Of a stretch of DNA of 64,000 bases, positions 1-8,623 are shown in pieces. Origin of the DNA: Planctomycetota bacterium. GTDB lineage: Bacteria; Planctomycetota; Planctomycetia; Planctomycetales; Planctomycetaceae. Below the pieces are notes generated by a model. That model saw nothing but the letters and a program-made list of their open reading frames with translations, was not told the origin of the DNA and searched no databases. Every line of letters begins with the position of its first letter. Position 1 is the stretch's first letter. A program made the translations under genes and the position numbers. Where the stretch lies: NCBI GenBank assembly GCA_022600195.1, contig JAHZKX010000058.1, positions 62,001 to 126,000 on the forward strand, written 5' to 3'.

Positions 1-2955
1 ACGACGTCTCCTCAAGAGGGCGAATGGACTCCCGCATCTAACATTGCAGAAATCAAACCAGGTGGATATTACGGCTATGGTGGTCCAAAAATCAATCAAA
101 ACAGACTGTCAGGTTATGATCCACCGTTATGCTGGATTCCCCGATTGCAGGATAATTCCAGCGGCGGACAGGTTTGGGTTACCAGTAATCAATGGGGGCC
201 ACTAAAAGGCCAATTGTTACATCTATCCTACGGCCAAAGTAAATTATTGCTTACCTTGCGTGAAGTGATCAAAGGGCAATCGCAGGGTGGGACTTTGAAA
301 CTTCCACTCGATTTTGAATCCGGAATTATGCGCGGACGGTTTAGCCCAGTTGATGGCCAACTTTACGTCAGTGGAATGAAAGGCTGGGTCACAAACGCTG
401 TGCAGGATGGTTGCCTCCAAAGAGTTCGCTATACAGAAAAACCCGTTAATTTCCCCATTGCCGTCAAAACAATGCAGAATGGAATTTCTCTCAAATTTAC
501 GAATCCATTAGATCGTGATACTGCAGAAAACCCTGACTACTTCGCCATCGAACAATGGAATTATCTGTGGTCCAAGAATTATGGCTCACCGGAGTTTCGT
601 GTATCTGCTCCTCATACAGAGGGACGAGATGAAGTTGAAATTATATCGACAACTCTCATGCAAGACCAGCGTACTGTATTCCTCGAACTGAACAATGTGA
701 AACCTGTGATGCAAATGGGAATCACATATCATCTAAATGATCTATCAGGCACGAAAATAAAACAAACTTATTACCATACAATTAATAGTGTTTCAGAACA
801 AAAGATGGACCCAAATATTTTAACACGAATCAAGAACACACAGCTGCTCACTCTTGAACAACGGCAGCATTTGAAACCGGGAGTTCTCTGGAAATTTAGT
901 CAGAACCCATCGATTGACTCTTCCATCTCTGACGCGCGCACAGGCAGAATGTTCGCACTCGCTGTTGCACCTGGTGAACCAGCAACTCCCTTTTTAAAAC
1001 CTGGGCGATTTACAGCTATCGCTGATGGTTTTCTTCACGTTCCACTACCCGGACACTTCCATCTGAAACTGGAAGGATTCGGTAATACAAAAATTACAGT
1101 GAACGAAAAACGTATTCTGAGTGCAGCCGACCAAAACCTTGCTACAAATGCTTCGGTTTCTGTAAAACTTGAGAAAGGGTTGAACAGAATCGGCATACAG
1201 TACCAAAGTCGAAAAGATGGCGGTGCACAATTGCGTCTACTCTGGCGTGGAGAGAATTTCGCTACAGAGCCAATTCCCCCTGACATTTTGAGTCACACCG
1301 GAAATGATAAACAACTCCTTGAAATGCAACAGCTTCGCCTGGGTCGTGAATTGATCGCGAACTTTCAGTGTCTTGCCTGCCATTCCGTGTCGAGTGAGAT
1401 TGAAAGCACGTTGTCTTTCAATGCGAATCAATCTGCATCTATCACACCCTCATCTGCAATGCCCGACTTAAAGCGTTCAGCACCAAATTTAGATAACATC
1501 GGCAATCGAGTCAGTAAACGCTGGTTGTTTCACTGGTTGTTAAACCCACACAGTTTACATGAAAAATCAACAATGCCTTTAATGCTAGGTGACCCGGAAT
1601 CCAAACTGGCAAAACAAAAAGCAGCCGATTTAACAGCCTGGTTTATTTCTCTGGCAGAAAAACCAACCGTCAATCATTCCCTGAAACCGGGGCATATCAT
1701 TGATACTGATTCAAACTTGTTGATTGAATCCGGTACAAAATCATATGAAGAATTAGGGTGTATTAGTTGTCATCATTATTCAACAGCTACTCAGACAGAT
1801 GAATTCGAGAGACACTCACTCGCACTGATTAAAAGGAAGTATAGCCCCACTCAATTATTTCGTTTTTTGAAGACTCCTCACCGACACAATCGATGGAGCC
1901 GGATGCCTGACTTTAAATTGAAGGATCAAGAAGCGATGGGACTATCTGCTTTTTTGATCGAAAATTCGAAAGCGAAAATTCCGAATTCTTTGCTTGTGCC
2001 TGCAGGATCTGCTAAACGTGGTCAGAAACTCTATTATGGAACACTTGGTTGTGTTCGCTGCCATGGTACACTTTCCAGTCAACCGGCAACGAATTCTCAA
2101 GTAGCCCGTATTCCTTTGACAAAAGTGTCTTACTCAACGGGTTGCCTGGCGGCGATGCAAAAGAATAAAGCAACAATGCCTCATTTTAATATTTCGCAAA
2201 TACAACGAGAGGCGATTCAAGCAATCCTTGAGAACGGAACAAATTCTCTGGCACAACATAGTTTACCTGAAGTCTCTTCAAGATGGATGCGTCAATTAAA
2301 CTGCAAAGCCTGCCATAACCAGGACGCCACAAGGAGCCCGCGTGGAGAAATCGTGACTGAAGAAGGGGACTCGGGATTACCACCTGAATCTCTACCCAGC
2401 CTGACCTGGGCTGGTGAAAAGTTAAAACCATCCTGGTCAAAATCTTTCATAGCAGGAAATTTATCATGGAAACCGCGCCCCTGGCTGAAATCAAGAATGC
2501 CTCACTTTCCGGCTTATGCCTCATATCTCGCATCAGGCATGGCTGCTGAACACGGAATTCCTGCATCATCAGATCGGCATAATTCTGGAGCCAAACTTTC
2601 AACTTCATCAGAGCAGATCATGATCGGAAACAAACTGACCATGAAAAATGCACTGGATTGCCGTCAATGCCATGGAGTGGGAAGCGATGTTCCCACAGGT
2701 GATAACAAAACAAAAATCGCGTTAGGAATCAATTTTGTCCATATAAAACAACGTCTCAATGCGGACTATTACCATCGTTTCATACTTGATCCTCCACGAT
2801 TTGATATTTCGACAAAAATGCCGAAGCTTTCGGCAGATGGAAAAACGACTAAACTAACGAAATATTTTGATGGAGATGCAAATCAACAGTTTCAAGCTAT
2901 TTGGCAATTTATCCAAAGCCTGGATGACCAACCACGTTCTTTCAGCCGGAACTGA
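1..2955 (+). CDS. Multihaem c-type cytochrome with propeller-like and PA14-like regions (5' end outside window)
   Basis: The frame is open from base 1, so the true start lies upstream; about 984 codons are visible. The first ~200 residues resemble the end of a sorbosone/glucose-dehydrogenase-type propeller. A PA14-like beta region follows (about nt 950-1270). The C-terminal half carries five CxxCH haem-c sites: CLACH near 1369, CISCH near 1758, CVRCH near 2050, CKACH near 2301 and CRQCH near 2658. Haem c attachment implies an exported protein, and the architecture is typical of large planctomycete 'heme-binding/membrane-bound dehydrogenase' proteins, thought to act in periplasmic redox chemistry of sugars. 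The substrate cannot be told. The stop codon sits inside an 18-bp tandem repeat. Confidence 0.85.
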   Translation, partial: TTSPQEGEWTPASNIAEIKPGGYYGYGGPKINQNRLSGYDPPLCWIPRLQDNSSGGQVWVTSNQWGPLKGQLLHLSYGQSKLLLTLREVIKGQSQGGTLKLPLDFESGIMRGRFSPVDGQLYVSGMKGWVTNAVQDGCLQRVRYTEKPVNFPIAVKTMQNGISLKFTNPLDRDTAENPDYFAIEQWNYLWSKNYGSPEFRVSAPHTEGRDEVEIISTTLMQDQRTVFLELNNVKPVMQMGITYHLNDLSGTKIKQTYYHTINSVSEQKMDPNILTRIKNTQLLTLEQRQHLKPGVLWKFSQNPSIDSSISDARTGRMFALAVAPGEPATPFLKPGRFTAIADGFLHVPLPGHFHLKLEGFGNTKITVNEKRILSAADQNLATNASVSVKLEKGLNRIGIQYQSRKDGGAQLRLLWRGENFATEPIPPDILSHTGNDKQLLEMQQLRLGRELIANFQCLACHSVSSEIESTLSFNANQSASITPSSAMPDLKRSAPNLDNIGNRVSKRWLFHWLLNPHSLHEKSTMPLMLGDPESKLAKQKAADLTAWFISLAEKPTVNHSLKPGHIIDTDSNLLIESGTKSYEELGCISCHHYSTATQTDEFERHSLALIKRKYSPTQLFRFLKTPHRHNRWSRMPDFKLKDQEAMGLSAFLIENSKAKIPNSLLVPAGSAKRGQKLYYGTLGCVRCHGTLSSQPATNSQVARIPLTKVSYSTGCLAAMQKNKATMPHFNISQIQREAIQAILENGTNSLAQHSLPEVSSRWMRQLNCKACHNQDATRSPRGEIVTEEGDSGLPPESLPSLTWAGEKLKPSWSKSFIAGNLSWKPRPWLKSRMPHFPAYASYLASGMAAEHGIPASSDRHNSGAKLSTSSEQIMIGNKLTMKNALDCRQCHGVGSDVPTGDNKTKIALGINFVHIKQRLNADYYHRFILDPPRFDISTKMPKLSADGKTTKLTKYFDGDANQQFQAIWQFIQSLDDQPRSFSRN

Positions 2956-2998
2956 TTTGCCTGCCGGAACTGATTTGCCTGCCGGAACTGATTTGCCT
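2945..2998. repeat. Three tandem copies of an 18-bp unit spanning the cytochrome stop codon
   Basis: The unit GCCGGAACTGATTTGCCT occurs three times in perfect succession (2945-2962, 2963-2980, 2981-2998). The first copy contains the TGA stop at 2953-2955. Because 18 is a multiple of three, every copy keeps a stop in frame, so the duplication is neutral for the protein. It looks like a recent slippage product. Confidence 0.95.
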
Positions 2999-3102
2999 GA
3001 ATGAGAACTTTATTAAAAATGAGTTAACGCCAAACCATTTCTAAGATATCCTATACCTTATCATTAAGTTGAAATTTCTCTGCCTATCAAGGATTTCATG
3101 TC

Positions 3103-3951
3103 ATGCCCCGTTATATTCGTAGTGCACGCGGATCAAGAAACTCCTCTTTCAAAATGCGTCTCGTGATCGCGGTGGGAATTGCTTTGTTTACTTTCATTTC
3201 CTATATGATGAAAGGAGACATCAATAAGATTACAGGCGAAAAACAGAGAGTCGCATTAACCGAACAACAGGAGATCGTTTTGGGTTTACAGGCAATGCCC
3301 ACGATTATCAAACGCCACCACGGCGAGCATCCGGACCAGAAGTCTCAGGATTATGTTGATCGGGTTGGAAATCGTCTGCTTCAGAGTTTAAATAAATCAT
3401 TGCAGAGCCAGGGACGTCGAAATCCATATCAGTTTGACTTTCATCTTCTGAATGATGATCAAGTTGTTAATGCATTTGCGTTACCGGGAGGTCAAATCTT
3501 TCTTACCGCGGCACTTTATCAACAACTAGAAACGGAAGGACAGCTAGCGGGCGTTTTGGGACACGAAATAGGTCATGTACTATCAAGACATGGGGCACAA
3601 CAAATGGCCAAGCAGGAATTCACCCAGGGATTAGTCGGCGCTGCAGGCGTGGCAGGTGGTGATGTAAGCAGCGCCCAAATGGCCCAAATGATTGGTTCAA
3701 TGGTCAATATGAAATATGGCAGGAGTGATGAACTGGAATCTGACCGCTGGGGAATAGATTTAATGATTATGGCCGGCTATGACCCCTACGCAATGACGGG
3801 AGTCATGGATATCCTCAAACGATCTACGGGAGCAGGAAAACAACCCGAAATATTCAGCACTCATCCTGATCCAGGGAACCGGATCGAACAGATCAGGAAT
3901 TACATTCAAAAGTCTTATCCCTCAAATCTTCCCTCTGATCTGATACCATAA
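3103..3951 (+). CDS. M48-family membrane-associated zinc metalloprotease
   Basis: 282 residues. A basic N-terminus is followed by one hydrophobic segment (about residues 19-36), giving a membrane anchor or uncleaved signal. The zinc motif HEIGH lies near residue 154 in GHEIGHVLSRHG. The third ligand is probably the Glu in the later DELESDRWG segment, which matches the ExxxD of M48 peptidases. The family (HtpX, Oma1, BepA/LoiP) works in envelope protein quality control, and the short length and loose peptidase core fit the BepA/LoiP-like group without the TPR part. AAGGA about 10 nt upstream supports the ATG at 3103. It is monocistronic, 147 bp after the cytochrome gene. Confidence 0.88.
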   Translation: MPRYIRSARGSRNSSFKMRLVIAVGIALFTFISYMMKGDINKITGEKQRVALTEQQEIVLGLQAMPTIIKRHHGEHPDQKSQDYVDRVGNRLLQSLNKSLQSQGRRNPYQFDFHLLNDDQVVNAFALPGGQIFLTAALYQQLETEGQLAGVLGHEIGHVLSRHGAQQMAKQEFTQGLVGAAGVAGGDVSSAQMAQMIGSMVNMKYGRSDELESDRWGIDLMIMAGYDPYAMTGVMDILKRSTGAGKQPEIFSTHPDPGNRIEQIRNYIQKSYPSNLPSDLIP

Positions 3952-4107
3952 CTGGTCAAGAATCTTTGCTGCTTTCTGAATCTATGGTTAGCTGTTGATC
4001 TCACGACAAGCAAACCATTTGGCCTGCATTGACTCTGAATTTCCCGTTATCTGCTCGAGCGTAAGGCACTGCCTGAACAAAACATACGACAGAAACTAGT
4101 TAGTGAA

Positions 4108-4135
4108 TTGACATTACTCTGGGATAGGCTATTAT
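4108..4135 (+). promoter_or_regulatory. Near-consensus sigma70-type promoter
   Basis: TTGACA at 4108-4113 and TATTAT at 4130-4135 are separated by 16 bp. This is a perfect -35 and a five-of-six -10. Transcription would start near 4142. The nearest gene on this strand is rho, 1 kb away, so the promoter more likely serves a small RNA or a long leader. Confidence 0.55.
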
Positions 4136-4141
4136 GTGTAT

Positions 4142-4267
4142 AGAACGTGCTAGCAATGCGATTAGTATTGACGCTATGAGATTGTTTTGATAAACAACAT
4201 TAAGTGAGAAATTTCTAGTAAGCCGTTTTTCAAATGAGGATCTCTCCCGCTCTTTGAGATCGTTTTC
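4142..4267 (+). ncRNA. Candidate small RNA between promoter and terminator-like hairpin
   Basis: The boundaries are inferred. The predicted start is about 7 nt after the TATTAT -10 element, and the end is at GATCTC (4239-4244) pairing with GAGATC (4256-4261), followed by GTTTTCC. The T-run is short, so this is only a possible intrinsic terminator. No known RNA family (tmRNA, SRP RNA, RNase P) is recognisable. No ORF of useful size lies inside. Confidence 0.3.
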
Positions 4268-4799
4268 CATGTACCAGTTTGAAATAATTAACTGGTGATT
4301 AAGTTGGCTTTAAAGTAAGTTGAGTCGTTTCCAGCGGGCGTTATTTCCTCAACAGCATTACTCCTGAAACTATTTAGGAGTCTCATATTCTTGAAAGTAA
4401 TTTCTCTTTCATTAATGCACTGAGTGAAGCTCTAAGTAATTCAAACCAGTTGCAGGCAACCAAGCCACTTACTAGATACGAACTTCGTTTATCAGCATAA
4501 TTACTTGCTTGCAGTTATTAATTTTATGAAAATAGAGTAAGATTATATTCCGGCCTGATCTTCTATTTAAGTCAGACCAGAGAGGCGAACAGGACCGATC
4601 CCGAAAGCCTAATAACTTACGAAAACATTTAAAAGTTCCTTAATAGCAGCCACTTATTGGTTGACGGAGCTTGCACAAAACGATTGAATTTCTAAGTATC
4701 AGTTTTTGACCCTAATATTTTTTGCCTGAAAGGAAATCGGCAAGGCAATCACCCTAATAAAGCATTCGTCAACAAGCTTTAACAAGCTCACTGTTATCA

Positions 4800-4952
4800 A
4801 TGCCTGGACTAAATCTCTTTGATATTTCAAATGCGATTGTCCTGCACAATGGGAATAAACAGGCCATGAAGGTCGAGTCCAATACTGGGCGTATTATTCC
4901 TCCACGTGAATCTTTCTTCATGAGATCAAGATCAGGTCTGTTTTACGTTTAA
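4800..4952 (+). CDS. Possible 50-residue small protein upstream of rho
   Basis: An ATG-initiated ORF of 50 codons ending in TAA. The product begins MPGLNLFDISNAIVLHNG and has a basic C-terminal third. There is no clear Shine-Dalgarno sequence and I recognise no family. It is listed because the composition looks protein-like and it is one of the few open stretches in this gap, but it could be chance. A weak hairpin, GGTCT/AGACC followed by CTTTT, overlaps its stop codon. Confidence 0.2.
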   Translation: MPGLNLFDISNAIVLHNGNKQAMKVESNTGRIIPPRESFFMRSRSGLFYV

Positions 4953-5146
4953 GACCCTTTTCGCGTTTCCACTGAATTAAGAATCGGCTCGTTCAGAAGT
5001 TTACCAGCAGAATTCAGGCATCATCGTCAGCTCTGTGCTGAAAATGTCCGGGCTTGAATGACTATCGGTCACTTCGTGACACGTTCATGCCGTAGTTGTG
5101 TCTCTGAATATTTCGTTACTATATTAGAATGATTTGGTGTTTCTGT

Positions 5147-6769
5147 ATGGCTGCTAAAAGTTCTGAAACTTCAGACAAACCCAAAACCACTCGCCGAAAA
5201 TCAACAAAGACACCAAAAAAAGTAGAGGCTTCGGCAGAGGACTCTTTTGAAAAAAGTGAAACTGACGCTCTGCAGGATGAATACCATCGCAAAGCAGAAG
5301 AAAACCTTGAAATTTTCGAAAACTCGCATTCATCCAAAAGTGAAGCAGAACCTGAAAGAGAACATGAAAGTATGTCAGACATTCCTGCTGAATCCGTAAG
5401 CGACGATAACTCAGAACGAACCCAGAAGGACCAATCTGATAAAACAGGTGGTAACCGTCGTAGAAGACGACGAAGAAGAAAACCAGAAGGAGCCAGCAAC
5501 GCTCCTGCCAATCAAGGACAAGGCCAGAATCGTCAGGGGGGTGGAAATCGAGGCCGCTCCAACAGCTCAAACAACAGAGGTGGAAACCGATCTCGCACTG
5601 GAGGAAGAAATCAAGCTCGACGTCCCCGTTCCACATCCTCTGCTGCCAATGAAAATATCTCCGGTACTATCGAAGGCGTTTTGGAACTTCATCCTAAAGC
5701 TTACGGATTTATCAGAGATCCTAAAGTCAATTATAAAGCTCAAGACTCTGATGCTTTTGTTTCCAGCTCTTTAATTGAAAAGCATAATTTGCGCGAAGGT
5801 ATCCTGATTCGGGGAGAAGTCGGCCCTGGCACTAGAGGTCAAGGTCCACGACTCAAAACCATCGAAACCATTGATGGACGAACCGTTGAAGAGTATATGG
5901 AAATAAAATGCTTTGATGAATTGACTCCGATCAATCCATTCGAACAGATCAAGCTCGAAACAGGAGCCATGCCTATCACGATGCGTATCATGGACCTGCT
6001 TACCCCCATTGGAAAAGGTCAAAGGGCACTCGTTGTGGCTCCTCCCCGGACTGGAAAGACCATGTTATTACAGGATATTGCTGAAGCTGTCAGCAAGAAT
6101 CATCCTGAAATCCGCTTGATGGTCTTATTAATTGATGAACGTCCTGAAGAAGTTACTGAAATGGAACGTTCCATCAAAGGTGAAGTCATTTCATCTTCGA
6201 TGGATCGTGATGTTGAAAGCCATGTGCGTACAAGCCAACTCATATTTGAACGTGGCAAACGACTGGCAGAAGCAGGTGAAGATGCTTTCATTTTATTAGA
6301 TAGTATCACACGAACGGCGCGAGCATTCAACAAGTGGGTTGGTAACACCGGCCGTACAATGAGCGGTGGCCTCGATGTAAAAGCTATGGATATCCCTAAA
6401 AAGATGTTTGGAACTGCACGTCGCTTTGATGAAGGTGGATCTCTCACAGTACTGGGGACAGCACTCATTGACACAGGCAGTCGCATGGATGAAGTGATTT
6501 TCCAGGAATTCAAAGGAACCGGCAATATGGAAATGGTTCTCAGCCGCGAACTTTCTGATCGCCGTATTTTCCCATCCATCGATATCACGCTTTCCGGTAC
6601 ACGTCGTGAGGAAAAAATCCTGGATCCAGAAGTTTTGGACGGTGTCACAATGCTTCGAAGAAGTTTGATCTCTCTAAGCCCGGTTGAAGCAATGGAACAA
6701 CTTGGCAATACACTCAAGAAATTTCCTACTAATAGTGAATTTCTGGAAAAAATCCGTGCTATTCTTTAG
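5147..6769 (+). CDS. rho: Transcription termination factor Rho
   Basis: Hexameric RNA-dependent ATPase/helicase that ends transcription. From the chosen ATG at 5147 (MAAKSSETSDK) the protein is 540 residues. A further in-frame ATG at 5129 would add only MIWCFC, which is unlike Rho N-termini. Residues 1-165 are a low-complexity extension, first acidic/lysine-rich, then an Arg run and Gly/Asn/Arg-rich sequence. The cold-shock RNA-binding domain follows (about 170-240). The ATPase core has Walker A APPRTGKT at about 298-305, Walker B LMVLLIDERPEE and the secondary-site segment NTGRTMSGGLD. The long Arg/Gly/Asn insertion resembles those in Actinobacteria and other phyla. A hairpin at 5068-5080 lies in the leader. 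Confidence 0.97.
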   Translation: MAAKSSETSDKPKTTRRKSTKTPKKVEASAEDSFEKSETDALQDEYHRKAEENLEIFENSHSSKSEAEPEREHESMSDIPAESVSDDNSERTQKDQSDKTGGNRRRRRRRRKPEGASNAPANQGQGQNRQGGGNRGRSNSSNNRGGNRSRTGGRNQARRPRSTSSAANENISGTIEGVLELHPKAYGFIRDPKVNYKAQDSDAFVSSSLIEKHNLREGILIRGEVGPGTRGQGPRLKTIETIDGRTVEEYMEIKCFDELTPINPFEQIKLETGAMPITMRIMDLLTPIGKGQRALVVAPPRTGKTMLLQDIAEAVSKNHPEIRLMVLLIDERPEEVTEMERSIKGEVISSSMDRDVESHVRTSQLIFERGKRLAEAGEDAFILLDSITRTARAFNKWVGNTGRTMSGGLDVKAMDIPKKMFGTARRFDEGGSLTVLGTALIDTGSRMDEVIFQEFKGTGNMEMVLSRELSDRRIFPSIDITLSGTRREEKILDPEVLDGVTMLRRSLISLSPVEAMEQLGNTLKKFPTNSEFLEKIRAIL

Positions 6770-6951
6770 GCTATTATGAGCGGGTTTGATCACTCTACAA
6801 AGTAAGTGAATCAATCTTCGACTGCATCATCTTCTAACAAGCGTTATTAAACCTGATCCTGGCAAAACTGGTGGCATTCTCGAACCAGATTTTCGCCTGC
6901 ACTAATTTCGCGCAGGACTATATCCGAGTTTTAGTTTCAAGTGATAAAAAC

Positions 6952-8448
6952 ATGTCATTGAACTACATCAATTACTTTGGAGATTTGCATAATCATAATC
7001 AAGTAGGATATGCACTAGGTTCTCTGGATCGATCCTTCGAAATTGCGCGGAACCACTTGGATTTTTACGCGTTTACTCCTCATTCCTATTGGCCAGATGT
7101 CGAAGATTATGACGGAAAAATCACGCATAAATGGAAAAATGGATTCCATGTAGCCCGTTCCCGCTGGCCTGAAGTAGTAGAGTTGGCTGAAAGTTTTGAC
7201 AAGCCAGGCGAGTTTGTCACAATCTTGGGATATGAACGGCATGGAACAGAAGAAGGGGACTACCATATCCTCTATCCTGACTTGAAAGGTGATTACGAAC
7301 TCATTGAAGACCTGGCTGATCTACAGGCATTTGCCAGACAAAGAGGCTGCCTGTTGATCCCGCATCACCCTGCGAATCGTCTAGGTCATCGTGGCTTTGA
7401 TGCCAAAAAAATGGCGTCAGATGTTTCGCCCGTTTTGGAAATCCATTCCGAATGGGGATGCGCTGAGCATGACCGTGCTCCATTTCCCTATAAGCGACAC
7501 ACAGAGGGAGGCCGTTGGACAAAACATACCTTACAGTACTACCTTAATCAGGGGTATCGATTGGGAGTCATCGCAAGTACCGACGATCATCTTGGTCACC
7601 CTGGTGGTTACCGCGAAGGCCTGGCGGCAATCAAAGCCACGGAACTGACGCGAGACGCTCTCTTTGATGCAATTCGAAATCGGCGAACCTATGCTGTTAC
7701 AGGAGACCGGATTGAACTTGATTTTTCCCTGAATGACCAATTGATGGGACAGGAATTATCATTTACAAAACAACGTCGACTCAAAGTCCATGTACGTGGA
7801 TGGGATGAAATCGATCGGGTGGAAGTCCTTAAAAATGGGCGAGTCATTTATCGCGATTTTCCTGTAGACAAAGAACCCGACCATCGTGCCTGGGAAAAAC
7901 CAGTTACCCTGCGGTTTGAATATGGATGGGGTCCATGGCCGGCATTAGGGTGGGGTGGAACAGCAGACTGGAACTTCACTATCGATATCGAAGGAGGTCA
8001 GCTCCAACAAATCCAACCCTGTTTCACTACCGGGCCTCTCGATGAGTTCAGGCGTGATCAAATTCTGGAACAAACTTCAAATCAGCTCAAAGTCCAGTCC
8101 TTTACCGCGCTCAAGCAACAGGTCGACGACTGGTCCCAAAAGGCGATCGTGATGAGAATCCAGGGAGACGCTAACACAAAAGTATCAGTTTCCTGTACTC
8201 AACCCAGCGAGTGTCAATTAATACAAACCTTTGCTGAACTTGCCACGAGCAATGAGATGTTATTTACACGACCGTTTCCCTGGGAATCCGCAATGCTTCA
8301 TAGAATCGTTTTTAACAGTCAGTGGGAAACTGATTTCGAATTTGAAGATATTGGCGATGGGGATAAAGACGACTGGTACTACGTAAGAGTGATTCAGTCA
8401 AACGGGGAAATGGCCTGGTCCAGCCCGATTTGGGTCAATCAAAAATAA
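6952..8448 (+). CDS. DUF3604/PHP-like metal-dependent hydrolase
   Basis: About 498 residues from the ATG at 6952, which gives MSLNYINYFGDLHNHNQ; upstream in-frame codons look non-coding. Likely metal ligands are DLHNHN near the N-terminus, YERHGT, LIPHHPANR, EIHSEWG and STDDHLGHPG, an arrangement of the PHP superfamily as in DUF3604 proteins. The C-terminal ~200 residues are beta-rich. Such proteins are predicted phosphoesterases or hydrolases with unknown substrate. No signal peptide is seen from this start. It is monocistronic, 182 bp after rho. Confidence 0.75.
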   Translation: MSLNYINYFGDLHNHNQVGYALGSLDRSFEIARNHLDFYAFTPHSYWPDVEDYDGKITHKWKNGFHVARSRWPEVVELAESFDKPGEFVTILGYERHGTEEGDYHILYPDLKGDYELIEDLADLQAFARQRGCLLIPHHPANRLGHRGFDAKKMASDVSPVLEIHSEWGCAEHDRAPFPYKRHTEGGRWTKHTLQYYLNQGYRLGVIASTDDHLGHPGGYREGLAAIKATELTRDALFDAIRNRRTYAVTGDRIELDFSLNDQLMGQELSFTKQRRLKVHVRGWDEIDRVEVLKNGRVIYRDFPVDKEPDHRAWEKPVTLRFEYGWGPWPALGWGGTADWNFTIDIEGGQLQQIQPCFTTGPLDEFRRDQILEQTSNQLKVQSFTALKQQVDDWSQKAIVMRIQGDANTKVSVSCTQPSECQLIQTFAELATSNEMLFTRPFPWESAMLHRIVFNSQWETDFEFEDIGDGDKDDWYYVRVIQSNGEMAWSSPIWVNQK

Positions 8449-8623
8449 GATCCTGCCTTTGTAAACGACCATCTTTCGCTCGACTCACTATTGTTCCATC
8501 TGAAACCATCTGAATTGAACTAAGCAGCAACCAGAGAATTGATTCTTTCATATACTTTGCTCTAAAATGGGACTACAGTTATTACTATTTATCTTTCAGT
8601 CAATTTGAAAGTAATCCACAAAA

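Larger units (their letters stand above)
3952..5146. other. 1.2-kb stretch without a convincing protein gene, upstream of rho
   Basis: Contents seen: a strong sigma70-type promoter at 4108-4135; a possible small RNA ending in a terminator-like hairpin (4239-4261); two more hairpins, 4273-4279 with 4290-4296 and 4360-4365 with 4376-4381; a 50-codon ORF at 4800-4952; and a compact hairpin, GTCAC-TTC-GTGAC, at 5068-5080 just upstream of rho. The rest shows nothing I can identify. Confidence 0.7.

Noticed and set aside
5041-5056. TGTCCGGGCT resembling a conserved RNase P RNA segment
   Set aside because: There is only about 90 bp before rho, and the other RNase P conserved blocks are missing.
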